Shown here: in pieces, positions 47,346-55,364 of the stretch
Layout: every line of letters starts with the position of its first letter
How positions within the stretch are numbered: the stretch's first letter is position 1
Assembly (NCBI GenBank): GCA_002412885.1
Contig: DHVX01000043.1
Span: 1 to 64,000, forward strand
DNA from: Bacteroidales bacterium UBA5197
GTDB taxonomy: Bacteria > Bacteroidota > Bacteroidia > Bacteroidales > Lentimicrobiaceae
Length of the DNA: 64,000 nt
Direction: 5' to 3'
Notes under the pieces: model-generated
What the model was told of the DNA's origin: nothing
The model's input: the letters and a program-made list of their open reading frames with translations, nothing else
Databases searched by the model: none
Program-made: the position numbers and the translations under genes

Positions 47346-48650
47346 TTACAGGAAAATCACCTGCACCAGAATATAAATCGGAAGCAGAACAATCAGCGAA
47401 AATTTGATCATATAACCGAAAAATCCGGGCATATTGATTTTGTTTTCTTCGGCGATGGCTTTAACCATAAAGTTTGGTCCGTTTCCAATGTAAGTCATAG
47501 CGCCAAAAAATACAGATCCCACGGAGATGGCTGTGAGCAGGTGTTCCGGAATTCCAGCTACCAGACCCGGAGTACCTGGGGTGGTGAGTCCAAGCGCAAG
47601 ATTATAGAATGATACCGCGGTTGGCGCATTGTCGAGGAATGAACTCAGAGCTCCGGTGGCATAATAGAACTGAGCAACAGTTTCTACACCCAGCGATTTT
47701 GCATTGGCTTCCAGCCATAGAAGCGCAGGAACCATGGTTATAAATATGCCCAGGAAAAGGTAAGCAACCTCTAAAATTGGGCCATATGTAAATTTGTTAG
47801 CCTGCCTTAATCTGGTGGATGTAAAGTAAAGAGAAAGTCCGGCCATAATCATAATAACAGCTTCCCGGATAAATCCCAGATAGTGATTGTGCTCAATGGC
47901 AGGAATGTACTGTTTGTTGAGGAACGCAACAGAGAACACAACACCGGCAAGAAAAATAAAGTTAAAGGTTCCTCTGAGTTTAATGGGGTGTATGTTTGTT
48001 TTGTCAAAAGCGATGTTTTCCGGGGGCTCTTTCAGATAATAATACTTATCCGTAATGTAGAAGACCAGCAAGAGTAATGCATTTGTAAAAAGCCATTCCG
48101 GCAGCAAATGAATGAACCATCCAAATGGCGCACCTCTGAGGTAAAGCAAAAATAGTGGGGGATCGCCAAGCGGAGTAAGCAATCCACCGGCATTGGCAAC
48201 TATGGCAATAAAGAATAGAATGGTATGTACTTTAAATTTCCTTTCTGAATTGGTATTTATAACCGGCCTGATCAAAAGCATTGCAGCTCCGGTTGTTCCC
48301 ATCAGTGAAGCAAGAACTGCACCAATGCCCAGAAATACCAGGTTTGTGGATGGCTTGGCTTCAATATCTCCGCTCAGGTTGATGCCGCCGGTTATGATAA
48401 AGAGGCCGCCCAGTAAAATGATAAACGGAATATAATCAAACACGATCTGATGCTCGAGATTATGAAAATAACCATTGAAAATCAGATAAATGGCAGTAGG
48501 AATGCCGAGCGCAAGCGAAACAATCAGTTTGTTTTTGTTTTCTTCCCACCAATGGTGAAAAGTCAGAGGGCCGACAGCAATCATCATCAGCATTACAAAG
48601 AACGGGATCGAAGCATACAAAGGAATGCTTTCGTGCAAGGCATGTTCCAT
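47346..48650 (-). CDS. NhaD-type sodium:proton antiporter
   Basis: 434 residues with about 12 membrane segments over nearly the full length. It shows the NhaD/ion-transporter superfamily patterns GTTGAAMLLIRP, NAGGLLTPLGDPPLFLL near 150-170, and SSFLDNAPTAVSFYNLAL and TYIGNGPNFMVKAIAEE in the second half. It exchanges Na+ or Li+ for protons across the inner membrane. The 3' end touches an octamer repeat array. Era lies upstream on the same strand, with a hairpin terminator in between. Confidence 0.93.
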   Translation of the reverse strand: MEHALHESIPLYASIPFFVMLMMIAVGPLTFHHWWEENKNKLIVSLALGIPTAIYLIFNGYFHNLEHQIVFDYIPFIILLGGLFIITGGINLSGDIEAKPSTNLVFLGIGAVLASLMGTTGAAMLLIRPVINTNSERKFKVHTILFFIAIVANAGGLLTPLGDPPLFLLYLRGAPFGWFIHLLPEWLFTNALLLLVFYITDKYYYLKEPPENIAFDKTNIHPIKLRGTFNFIFLAGVVFSVAFLNKQYIPAIEHNHYLGFIREAVIMIMAGLSLYFTSTRLRQANKFTYGPILEVAYLFLGIFITMVPALLWLEANAKSLGVETVAQFYYATGALSSFLDNAPTAVSFYNLALGLTTPGTPGLVAGIPEHLLTAISVGSVFFGAMTYIGNGPNFMVKAIAEENKINMPGFFGYMIKFSLIVLLPIYILVQVIFL

Positions 48651-48707
48651 AGTTGTGTTTAAGACGTTGGTTAAAGTGCGCTAAAGTATAAAAACATAGA
48701 AAAATAA

Positions 48708-48749
48708 CAATAAAAAATCCCATATATTTATATAGATGTATAAATATAT
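48708..48749 (-). terminator. Probable intrinsic terminator after era
   Basis: An A/T-rich stem of 11 bp (48722-48732 with 48739-48749, loop TAGATG) is followed on the minus strand by GGGATTTTTTATT. It lies about 80 bp past the era stop. Stem stability is modest, hence the lower confidence. Confidence 0.55.
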
Positions 48750-48826
48750 AGGATTCAGTAAATCAACGCAATAGCGTTTTATTGCTTTGGCTGGGCAATT
48801 ATTATGGGCATATGCTCATAAATTTC

Positions 48827-49705
48827 TTACAATTCGTACCCGAATCTTTTTAATTGCTGTGCATCGTCGCGCCAGTCTTTGCTTACTTTAACGCGGAGTT
48901 CCAGATAAACTTTGGCCTCAATAAATTCTTCGATATCCTTACGCGCCGCCATGCCCAATCCTTTGATCGATTTTCCCTGATGCCCCAGAATAATGGCTTT
49001 CTGCGATTCCCGGGCTACATAAATTGTGGCCGTAATATGGGTAATATGATCCATCTCTTTGTATTCCTCAACAGCAATTTCAACCGAATAAGGAATCTCC
49101 TGCTTGAAATACATCAGTATTTTTTCGCGAATAATTTCAGAAACGAAAAACCTTACTGATCGGTCGGTTAGCTCATCCTTTGGATAATAAGCAGGTGAAA
49201 GCGGAAGTTTTTCGATCAGCGTATCAAAAACCCTTTCAAGATTGAACTTATGGAGCGCTGAAGCAGGAATTACAATTGCCGATGGAAATGTGGCTTCCAG
49301 TTTCTGAATCAGCGGAACCACCTCAGCCTGCTCGCACAGGTCGATTTTATTGAGTATGGCAACAATCGGCCGGTTCAGAGAATTAAGTTTGGTGATGAAC
49401 GATTCCTCAAAAGCAGGATCGCCTTTTTCAGTTACCAGCAAAAAAACATCGGCATCCTCAATCGCCAATTGTACAAACTTCATCATTGATTCATGAAGTT
49501 TATAGTGAGGTTTTACAATTCCCGGAGTATCTGAGTAGATAATCTGAAAGTCCTCACCGTTCACAATGCCCATAATCCGGTGTCGGGTGGTTTGTGCTTT
49601 GGAAGTTATGATGGATAGTTTTTCGCCTACCAGTGCGTTCATCAGCGTGGATTTACCCACGTTTGGATGGCCAATTATGTTAACAAAACCTGATTTGTGT
49701 TCCAT
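48827..49705 (-). CDS. era: GTPase Era
   Basis: 292 residues. G-domain motifs: G1 GHPNVGKSTLMN, G3 SDTPGIVKP, G4 ILNKIDLCEQ, G5 region SALHKFN. The last 100 residues carry the KH domain (EIAVEEYKEMDHITHI; ILGHQGKSIKGLGMAAR, the GxxG loop in the latter). Era binds 16S rRNA and assists 30S assembly at the membrane. Read divergently from the initiator tRNA and der. Confidence 0.97.
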   Translation of the reverse strand: MEHKSGFVNIIGHPNVGKSTLMNALVGEKLSIITSKAQTTRHRIMGIVNGEDFQIIYSDTPGIVKPHYKLHESMMKFVQLAIEDADVFLLVTEKGDPAFEESFITKLNSLNRPIVAILNKIDLCEQAEVVPLIQKLEATFPSAIVIPASALHKFNLERVFDTLIEKLPLSPAYYPKDELTDRSVRFFVSEIIREKILMYFKQEIPYSVEIAVEEYKEMDHITHITATIYVARESQKAIILGHQGKSIKGLGMAARKDIEEFIEAKVYLELRVKVSKDWRDDAQQLKRFGYEL

Positions 49706-49788
49706 GGAAAATAATTAATAATAAATTTGCACAGCAAAGAAACAAAATATATCTTTGCAGCCCGGTTTAAAAATCGGAAAACATACAG

Positions 49789-49863
<75 letters not shown>

Positions 49864-49978
49864 AATCTTAACGATGATAAAAGCCTTGTAATCAAGGCTT
49901 TTGTTGTTTTAAGCCAATTTATGGAGGCCGGATTCAAAGTAAAGTACCGGAATTCAGTCATTCCCAAATTTCAGTCAT

Positions 49979-51283
49979 ATGCCAAACATCGTTGCAATAG
50001 TTGGACGGCCCAACGTAGGTAAATCAACTCTTTTTAATCGCCTTACCGGCGAAAGAGCGGCCATTGTGGACCCAACCAGCGGCGTTACACGCGATCGTCA
50101 TTATGGTACTTCCGATTGGAATGGCATAGAATTTTCAATTATCGACACCGGTGGTGTGGTAGTTGGAAGTGAAGATGTTTTTGAGGATGCCATCCGCAAA
50201 CAGGTTGAACTGGCCATGGATGAAGCCGATGTTATTCTTTTTATGGTTGATGTTAAGGAAGGTCTGTCTCCTCTTGATGAAGATGTTGCTGATCTTATCC
50301 GCAGATCGCCCAAAAAAGTATTTCTGGTTGCGAATAAAGTTGACAACAACATTCGTTCGGCCGATGCACCTGAGTTTTACGCACTCGGTTTTGAACAGAT
50401 GTACGAAATATCAGCCATCAATGGCAGCGGAACAGGCGAACTGCTCGATGAAGTAGTGAAGGAATTTGAGCATACAGTTATGGAAGAGGTTCCCGATCTT
50501 CCAAAAATTGCATTTATCGGTCGTCCGAATGTGGGCAAATCTTCCATGATCAATGCATTGCTGGGCGATGAGCGCAACATTGTTACGCCCGTGGCCGGAA
50601 CCACCCGCGACTCCATTTATACCCGCTACAACAGTTTCGGATTCGATTTCCTGCTGGTGGACACGGCCGGTGTGCGTAAAAAAGGAAAAGTTACCGAGAA
50701 TATTGAGTTTTACTCGGTTATGCGTTCCATCAGAGCCATAGAAAGCAGCGATATTTGTGTGCTGATGCTTGATGCAACGCAAGGTATTGAAAGTCAGGAT
50801 ATCAACCTGTTTGGACTGGCCCAGAAAAACCATAAAGGCATCGTTGTTGTTGTGAATAAATGGGATCTTGTTGAAAAAGAGACCAATACCCACAAGGATT
50901 TCGAGGAGCATATCCGCAGAAAAATTGCTCCGTTTACCGATGTCCCCATCATTTTTACTTCGGTGATCAACAAACAGCGGATTCATAAAACCCTTGAAAC
51001 AGTAAATAAGGTGCATATTGCGCGTTCGCAATCTATCTCAACCCGTAAGCTGATGGATATCATTCTTCCCATCGTTACCGAGAATCCGCCTCCTGCCGTA
51101 AAAGGTAAATTTGTGAAAGTAAAATACATTACTCAGCTTAAGCTGGCTTATCCTGCTTTTGTGTTTTTCTGTAACATGCCACAATATGTTGGCGATCCTT
51201 ACAAACGTTTTGTAGAAAACCGTTTGCGCCAGGAATTTGATTTCACCGGAGTGCCCATCGAAATTTTCTACCGGCAAAAATAA
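49979..51283 (+). CDS. der: Ribosome assembly GTPase Der (EngA)
   Basis: 434 residues with two tandem G domains. First: GRPNVGKSTLFN at about 8, DTGGVV at 57, NKVD at 120. Second: GRPNVGKSSMIN at about 181, DTAGVR near 228, NKWDLVEK near 296. A C-terminal KH-like domain follows (VKGKFVKVKYITQLKLAYP). It acts in 50S subunit maturation. It starts 115 bp after the tRNA and is followed after 6 bp by the S4-domain gene, so the two are co-transcribed. Confidence 0.97.
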   Translation: MPNIVAIVGRPNVGKSTLFNRLTGERAAIVDPTSGVTRDRHYGTSDWNGIEFSIIDTGGVVVGSEDVFEDAIRKQVELAMDEADVILFMVDVKEGLSPLDEDVADLIRRSPKKVFLVANKVDNNIRSADAPEFYALGFEQMYEISAINGSGTGELLDEVVKEFEHTVMEEVPDLPKIAFIGRPNVGKSSMINALLGDERNIVTPVAGTTRDSIYTRYNSFGFDFLLVDTAGVRKKGKVTENIEFYSVMRSIRAIESSDICVLMLDATQGIESQDINLFGLAQKNHKGIVVVVNKWDLVEKETNTHKDFEEHIRRKIAPFTDVPIIFTSVINKQRIHKTLETVNKVHIARSQSISTRKLMDIILPIVTENPPPAVKGKFVKVKYITQLKLAYPAFVFFCNMPQYVGDPYKRFVENRLRQEFDFTGVPIEIFYRQK

Positions 51284-51289
51284 AGGATT

Positions 51290-51676
51290 GTGGCTGAAGA
51301 ACTGCGCATTGACAAATGGCTTTGGGCTGTGCGGATATTTAAAACCCGCACCATGGCAGGTGATGCTTGTCGCGCCGGAAAAATAAAGATTGATGGAAAT
51401 GCAGTCAAACCTTCGCGGATTCTGAAACCGGGAGATGTGATGTCAGTAAGCATTGGACCACTAACCCGTACTTTAAAAGTTAAAGCGCTTATTCAAAACC
51501 GTGTTTCTGCAAAGCTTGTTCCCGATTCTCTCGAAGACCTTACGCCACCCGAGGAATACGAACGCATTAAATTTATGCATGAGTTGAACGCTGAGCACCG
51601 CGACCGCGGAACCGGCAGACCTACCAAAAAAGACAGACGAACAATCGATCGGCTGAAAGAGCCGGAGGAGGATTAG
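51290..51676 (+). CDS. S4-domain RNA-binding protein (Hsp15-like)
   Basis: 128 residues with a GTG start 6 bp after der. The S4 domain fills residues 5-70 (ELRIDKWLWAVRIFKTRTMA; CRAGKIKIDGNAVKPSRIL; KPGDVMSVS). The tail is basic and charged (RGTGRPTKKDRRTIDRLK). Related proteins (Hsp15) bind free 50S subunits carrying nascent chains, which fits with the der operon. A hexamer repeat array starts on the last base of its stop codon. Confidence 0.92.
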   Translation: MAEELRIDKWLWAVRIFKTRTMAGDACRAGKIKIDGNAVKPSRILKPGDVMSVSIGPLTRTLKVKALIQNRVSAKLVPDSLEDLTPPEEYERIKFMHELNAEHRDRGTGRPTKKDRRTIDRLKEPEED

Positions 51677-51747
51677 AGGTTAAGGTTAAGGTTGAGGCTG
51701 AGGCTGAGGCTGAGGTTGAGGTTGAGGTTGAGGCTGAGGCTGAGGTT
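51676..51747 (+). repeat. Hexamer tandem repeat (RAGGYT)12
   Basis: Twelve 6-bp units (GAGGTT, AAGGTT or GAGGCT) in runs of like units. The first base is the G of the upstream TAG stop codon. The same hexamer occurs behind another plus-strand gene at 14316. 51748-51920 is AT-rich without a gene. Confidence 0.93.
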
Positions 51748-51931
51748 GACCTTACTTAATAAAATCAAAGGTCAATGAATTATTTTCCATTGATGAATGA
51801 CATTCATTAATTATTTCTTTTGCTATTTTCCTTTTCTGTTTATCGACAGTAAAAAAAAATGTTGCTCTTAAATTTCATAAACTATTTTATTACGGATTCA
51901 GTGTCATTTTTAGAATGAGGCATTACGGATG

Positions 51932-52054
51932 GCCGCATGGCGCTGTAGCAGATTTGCGTTGAGATTGTCCGTCCGGGAGGACGAGACTATCGAGGCGGGA
52001 ATCTGCCCACCCCAAGTGAACTGGACTGCTATTCGCTATGGCGGCGTGTTGGGC
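51932..52054. repeat. Palindromic cassette-border element R0
   Basis: Imperfect 20-bp inverted arms GCCGCATGGCGCTGTAGCAG (51932-51951) and CTGCTATTCGCTATGGCGGC (52026-52045) span 114 bp. A CGTCC-GGGA-GGACG hairpin lies in the middle. The border core GTTGGGC (52048-52054) exactly fits the integron R' consensus GTTRRRY and, as GTTGGGCAAA, is the inverse of TTTGCCCAAC at 52482-52491. Confidence 0.75.
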
Positions 52055-52065
52055 AAAGTAATTCT

Positions 52066-52449
52066 TTATTCTTTTTTATTAGCGTCTAGATTTCGATTTG
52101 TGTTCTTGTCAATGAAGCGAAGTGAAAAATGAAAAACTAGAAATGTTCCGACTAAAATCCAACCCCATAAATCTTGAGAATAATCTTTCTGAGGTTCAAT
52201 ATTCTTCAACTTTGAATCAATAATTTTGATAATCCTAATGTCGGTATTGTTGTCTGAGTTACTTAACTCAACTTTGGCTACTTTTTTATATAATTCGTTC
52301 TGTTCTTTCAATAAACTATTTTCTTCATAAACTTTGTCATAAGCACCCGAAAATGCAGATGCAAGATAATATGTCAAAAGGTAAAAAGCTCCAATTGTTA
52401 TATATCTCAATATTTTCCAAAATAAGGGTCTGCTCATTGACTGTTTCAT
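52066..52449 (-). CDS. Small two-TM membrane protein, unknown function (cassette gene)
   Basis: 127 residues. Membrane helix at about 13-33 (ILRYITIGAFYLLTYYLASA), a coiled-coil-like middle (VYEENSLLKEQNELYKKVAK) and a second membrane helix at about 92-112 (LWGWILVGTFLVFHFSLRFI), then a basic tail. No family recognised. It fills the segment between border elements R0 and R1, whose inverted ten-base cores (GTTGGGCAAA / TTTGCCCAAC) flank it symmetrically. AT-rich compared with the housekeeping genes. Its own promoter is not obvious. Confidence 0.75.
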   Translation of the reverse strand: MKQSMSRPLFWKILRYITIGAFYLLTYYLASAFSGAYDKVYEENSLLKEQNELYKKVAKVELSNSDNNTDIRIIKIIDSKLKNIEPQKDYSQDLWGWILVGTFLVFHFSLRFIDKNTNRNLDANKKE

Positions 52450-52484
52450 TCTACGATTTTTCTTTCTGAATTGTACTTTATTTT

Positions 52485-52649
52485 GCCCAACGCCCGAAGC
52501 TTTGCGCTGGCGGGCATTTAAAATTACCTATCTCCGCGGCTTGCAGAATGCCCGTTAAAATTACAAATTTTCCGGATACCAGAATGTGCCTGCTTGCGTA
52601 AAGCTTTTGATGAACCAGAATTACAGACCGCTCGGAGTCCTATTTATTA
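52485..52649. repeat. Palindromic cassette-border element R1
   Basis: Core GCCCAAC (52485-52491, fits RYYYAAC), then arms AAGCTTTGCGCTGGCGGGCA (52497-52516) and TGCCTGCTTGCGTAAAGCTT (52587-52606), 110 bp overall. An inner stem CGGGCATT (52511-52518) pairs with AATGCCCG (52547-52554). It continues to the conserved edge word GAGTCCTATTTATTA at 52635-52649. It lacks about 190 bp present in R2 and R3. Confidence 0.85.
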
Positions 52650-52659
52650 TGCCTCGCAA

Positions 52660-53142
52660 TTATTTTACATCTTTTACTTTTGTCTGATTTCTTTCCAGGA
52701 TCAATCTAAATTTTTTTCTGTATTTCTTGTGCTCTTTTTCATTCAATATTTTATAATCTACAACTACCATTTTTAAATCATTTTCTAAATCGAAATCTTT
52801 CAGTATATCAATTTGATTCAAAGGAATCTTAATAGGATCCGCATAGTCATTCTGAGTATGTCCTTTTAGAGTTCTAATTTTTAAATAGGTTGAATCAGGA
52901 TTGTATTCATTCGGATTGATATAGAAAAAAGCATTACCATCAAAGTCCGTAATAGTACAATCATAAGTCTTTTCATTTTTAATGTCTGAAATGCACATTT
53001 CTGCAAAAGGAACACCTGACTCAAAATCGCCTTGATAAACTTTAAATTTGATGAAGTGAATATTCTCATTTTTTTCAGTTTGGGCGTTAACTTGAATCAA
53101 TGTCAATAAAAATAGTAGTTTTAAAATTCCTTTTTTCATCAA
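52660..53142 (-). CDS. Secreted protein with carboxypeptidase-regulatory-like domain (cassette gene)
   Basis: 160 residues. A signal peptide (MMKKGILKLLFLLTLIQVNAQ) is followed by a beta-sandwich-like region: GDFESGVPFAEMCISDIKN, then TYDCTITDFDGNAFFYI. This pattern (V-P-x-A ... T-D-x-x-G-x-x-x-F) resembles carboxypeptidase D regulatory-like/Ig folds common on Bacteroidota surface proteins. The tail is lysine-rich. The function is unknown. It lies between R1 and R2, on the same strand as all other genes of the array, and is AT-rich. Confidence 0.75.
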   Translation of the reverse strand: MMKKGILKLLFLLTLIQVNAQTEKNENIHFIKFKVYQGDFESGVPFAEMCISDIKNEKTYDCTITDFDGNAFFYINPNEYNPDSTYLKIRTLKGHTQNDYADPIKIPLNQIDILKDFDLENDLKMVVVDYKILNEKEHKKYRKKFRLILERNQTKVKDVK

Positions 53143-53164
53143 TGTGTTTTTCTAATTATGGTGT

Positions 53165-53489
53165 ATAACGCCCGAAGCTTTGCGCTGGCAGGCTTTTAAA
53201 ATTACCAATCTTCGCGGCTTGCAGAATGCCCGTTAAAATTACAAATTTTCCCGATACCAGAATGTGCCTGCTTGCGTAAAGTTTTTGTTGATCCTTGAAA
53301 AAGCGCATAATGCTGCATTACATCAAAAAAAACTGTCTTTTTTTTCACTTCAATCCAATAAAAAACGTCTTTAAGTACATAGTCACCCCATGGGATGCGC
53401 TGCATTGAGCCTGTCGAAATATAGTTCAATCCCGAAGCTTCGGGAACTCATCGCTGGGTCTTGCAGACCGCTCAGAGTCCTATTTATTA
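53165..53489. repeat. Palindromic cassette-border element R2 with shared flank
   Basis: Core TATAACG, arms 53175-53194 and 53265-53284 (110 bp), right core GTTGATC. A flank of about 200 bp nearly identical to that of R3 follows up to GACCGCTCAGAGTCC and TATTTATTA. R2 has about 35 bp more than R3 in the flank, including the perfect palindrome CCCGAAGCTTCGGG (53432-53445). The last 10 bp encode the final codons of the next gene. Confidence 0.85.
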
Positions 53490-54085
53490 CCTGCTGGCTT
53501 TTCATCATATATTACTAATCTTAAGCGTCTGTTTTCTTTTTGTCCAAGGGTCAAGTTGAGCTGAATTTTCTTATTCGATAATTTCCATTCTCTTACAGTT
53601 CCAAAATTCTCATATTCATCATAATTTCCAACTTTTTTTACTATTTTATCAGTGATATTCTGGAATTGACACTTTAAATATTTTTCCGTTGGCATCTTGT
53701 CAATATGAAAAGTGTCAATTGGATATGTTCCATTCATTGCTCCATGAAGGTTTTCAAATTCATAAATAATTGCATAAACATTACTGTCAGGCAAATTATA
53801 ATAATAAGTTCTTTCAACTATATATTCGTCAATTTTTCCCGTAAAAAATATTGGTTGATTTTTTTCATTTTCATTCAATGGCCCTTCACGACAACCAAAA
53901 TGATTTTCAGTTTCTGTAAATACTTCTTTTGATTTTATTTTTTTCTCAATTAATCTATAATCAGAAATTGTCAATCCTAATTCAAGGCTAAAGTCCATGT
54001 TCGAGCATTGAGATTCTCTGTCGTTACTTGTATTAATACACGAGCAGAATAAGAATAAAATCAATATTTGTATTAGGTTCTTCAT
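53480..54085 (-). CDS. Lipoprotein of unknown function (cassette gene)
   Basis: 201 residues. The signal peptide ends in a lipobox-like LFCSC (MKNLIQILILFLFCSCINTS), so the protein is likely membrane-anchored through Cys16. The mature part is beta-rich (YIVERTYYYNLPDSNVYAII; KIQLNLTLGQKENRRLRLVI) with no known domain. The last codons (NK, TAG) are supplied by the R2 repeat edge, so the 3' end of the gene is fused to the repeat. Lies between R2 and R3. Confidence 0.75.
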   Translation of the reverse strand: MKNLIQILILFLFCSCINTSNDRESQCSNMDFSLELGLTISDYRLIEKKIKSKEVFTETENHFGCREGPLNENEKNQPIFFTGKIDEYIVERTYYYNLPDSNVYAIIYEFENLHGAMNGTYPIDTFHIDKMPTEKYLKCQFQNITDKIVKKVGNYDEYENFGTVREWKLSNKKIQLNLTLGQKENRRLRLVIYDEKPAGNK

Positions 54086-54099
54086 TTTTTAGCTTGCAG

Positions 54100-54390
54100 G
54101 TAACGGACGAAGCTTTGCGCTGGCAGGCATTTAAAATTACCAATCTTCGCGGCTTGCAGAATGCCCGTTAAAATTACAAATTTTCTCCGCACCAATATGT
54201 GCCTGCTTGCGTAAAGCTTTTGTTGATCCTTGAAAAAGCACATAATGCTGCATTACACCAAAAAACAGAGTCTGTTTTTTCACTTCAATCCAATAAAAAA
54301 CGTCTTTAAGTACATAGGCACCCCAAGGGATGTAGTTCAACATGGACTCATCGCTGGGTCTTGCAGACCGCTCAGAGTCCTATTTATTAG
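54100..54390. repeat. Palindromic cassette-border element R3 with shared flank
   Basis: Core GGTAACG, arms AAGCTTTGCGCTGGCAGGCA (54110-54129) and TGCCTGCTTGCGTAAAGCTT (54200-54219), matching at 17 of 20 positions, right core GTTGATC. It is followed by the same flank as R2 to GACCGCTCAGAGTCC and TATTTATTA (54390). Confidence 0.87.
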
Positions 54391-54458
54391 CACTTGTTTT
54401 TTCTTTTCAAGTCTATGTGATTTCTGATAAATTTATTTATTGTATATAGAACTTGTAA

Positions 54459-54839
54459 CTATCTTATTGGATAGGCATTTCCTATGATAAAAAATAATAT
54501 TATTGATAAAATACCATATGTAAATAAAATAATGTTTCCAATTAATTTTTGCAACTTAGTTTCATTTTCGTATTTCAGTTTTATCTTATTTCTTCTCCTG
54601 AATAAATAAAATATATTGAAGATTAATATCGAGAAAATTGGAATTAATGAATAAAGGATTACGCCATCTTTATCTTTGTGAGTAAAACCAATATTGTAAA
54701 AATGATGAATTAATAACTCTATTGTTCTAAGGTTGAAAAGAAAAAGCATACTAAAAATCATCATGGAACCAAAAGGTGGCATATCTTCTTCCGATTTCCC
54801 AATGAGCAATTGCCAAAGTCTATAAAATAAGTATTCCAT
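54459..54839 (-). CDS. Small three-TM membrane protein, unknown function (cassette gene)
   Basis: 126 residues. Hydrophobic segments at about 25-45 (MMIFSMLFLFNLRTIELLI), 62-82 (LYSLIPIFSILIFNIFYLF) and 102-122 (NIILFTYGILSIILFFIIG), with a basic loop RRRNKIKLK after the second. No family recognised. Lies between R3 and R4 on the common strand of the array; strongly AT-rich. Confidence 0.72.
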   Translation of the reverse strand: MEYLFYRLWQLLIGKSEEDMPPFGSMMIFSMLFLFNLRTIELLIHHFYNIGFTHKDKDGVILYSLIPIFSILIFNIFYLFRRRNKIKLKYENETKLQKLIGNIILFTYGILSIILFFIIGNAYPIR

Positions 54840-54935
54840 AATCTTAGTCTTTTATTTTGGATTGTCTGAATGATTTCATTTCAAAGGTCAAACTTATGAT
54901 ATATATGTCCTAATGTTCATTTATCGTAAAATAAG

Positions 54936-55065
54936 TGCTAACGGACGAAGCTTTGCGCTGGCAGGCATTAAATTTACCAATCTTCGCGGCTTGCAGAATC
55001 CTGGTTAAAATTACAAATTTCCCGGTTACCACAATGTGCCTGCTTGCGTAAAGCTTTTGTTGGTT
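54936..55065. repeat. Palindromic cassette-border element R4
   Basis: Core GCTAACG, arms 54948-54967 and 55037-55056 (109 bp, same sequence family as R1-R3), right core GTTGGTTGAC. It lacks the 200-bp flank of R2/R3. TTGGTTGAC (55060-55068) recurs inverted at 55229-55237. 55066-55230 is unique sequence with no gene I can support. Confidence 0.82.
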
Positions 55066-55230
55066 GACGGTTTTCTCTTTTCGGGGAGAGGTCAGGCCTT
55101 GGACCTGAATTTCTGCCGGGCAGAATCTGCCATCAGAGCGACAAGGTTGGGCGGCAAACCCCTCAATCTTCTAAAATTTCCTCAAATAACTCAACTTATA
55201 CTTCCTCAGCGAAGCGGTTTCTTAAACTGT

Positions 55231-55364
55231 CAACCAACGGCTGGGGGTTGGTAAAGTGCAAGAGATTGAAACGATTCATTGTCCCACGCTACGAAGTTAC
55301 GAAAAAGCGAGCGAGTTTCATAATCCGCTGGAAACCTTCATTTTATTAACCCCTTGTTAGCGGC
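55231..55364. repeat. Palindromic cassette-border element R5, unrelated arm sequence
   Basis: Left core AACG, arms GGGGTTGGTAAA and TTTATTAACCCC (10 of 12 matching), right core GTTAGCGGC (55356-55364), which is the exact inverse of GCCGCTAAC at 59772-59780. Same geometry as R1-R4 (AACG at left, TTGTT at right) but a different arm sequence. It overlaps the stop codon of the hydrolase gene. Confidence 0.7.

Noticed and set aside
53202..53429. 75-codon minus-strand frame in element R2, with a similar 68-codon frame at 54137-54343 in R3
   Set aside because: They lie inside a repeat whose DNA copies are nearly identical, so protein similarity is not evidence of coding. No start signal seen.
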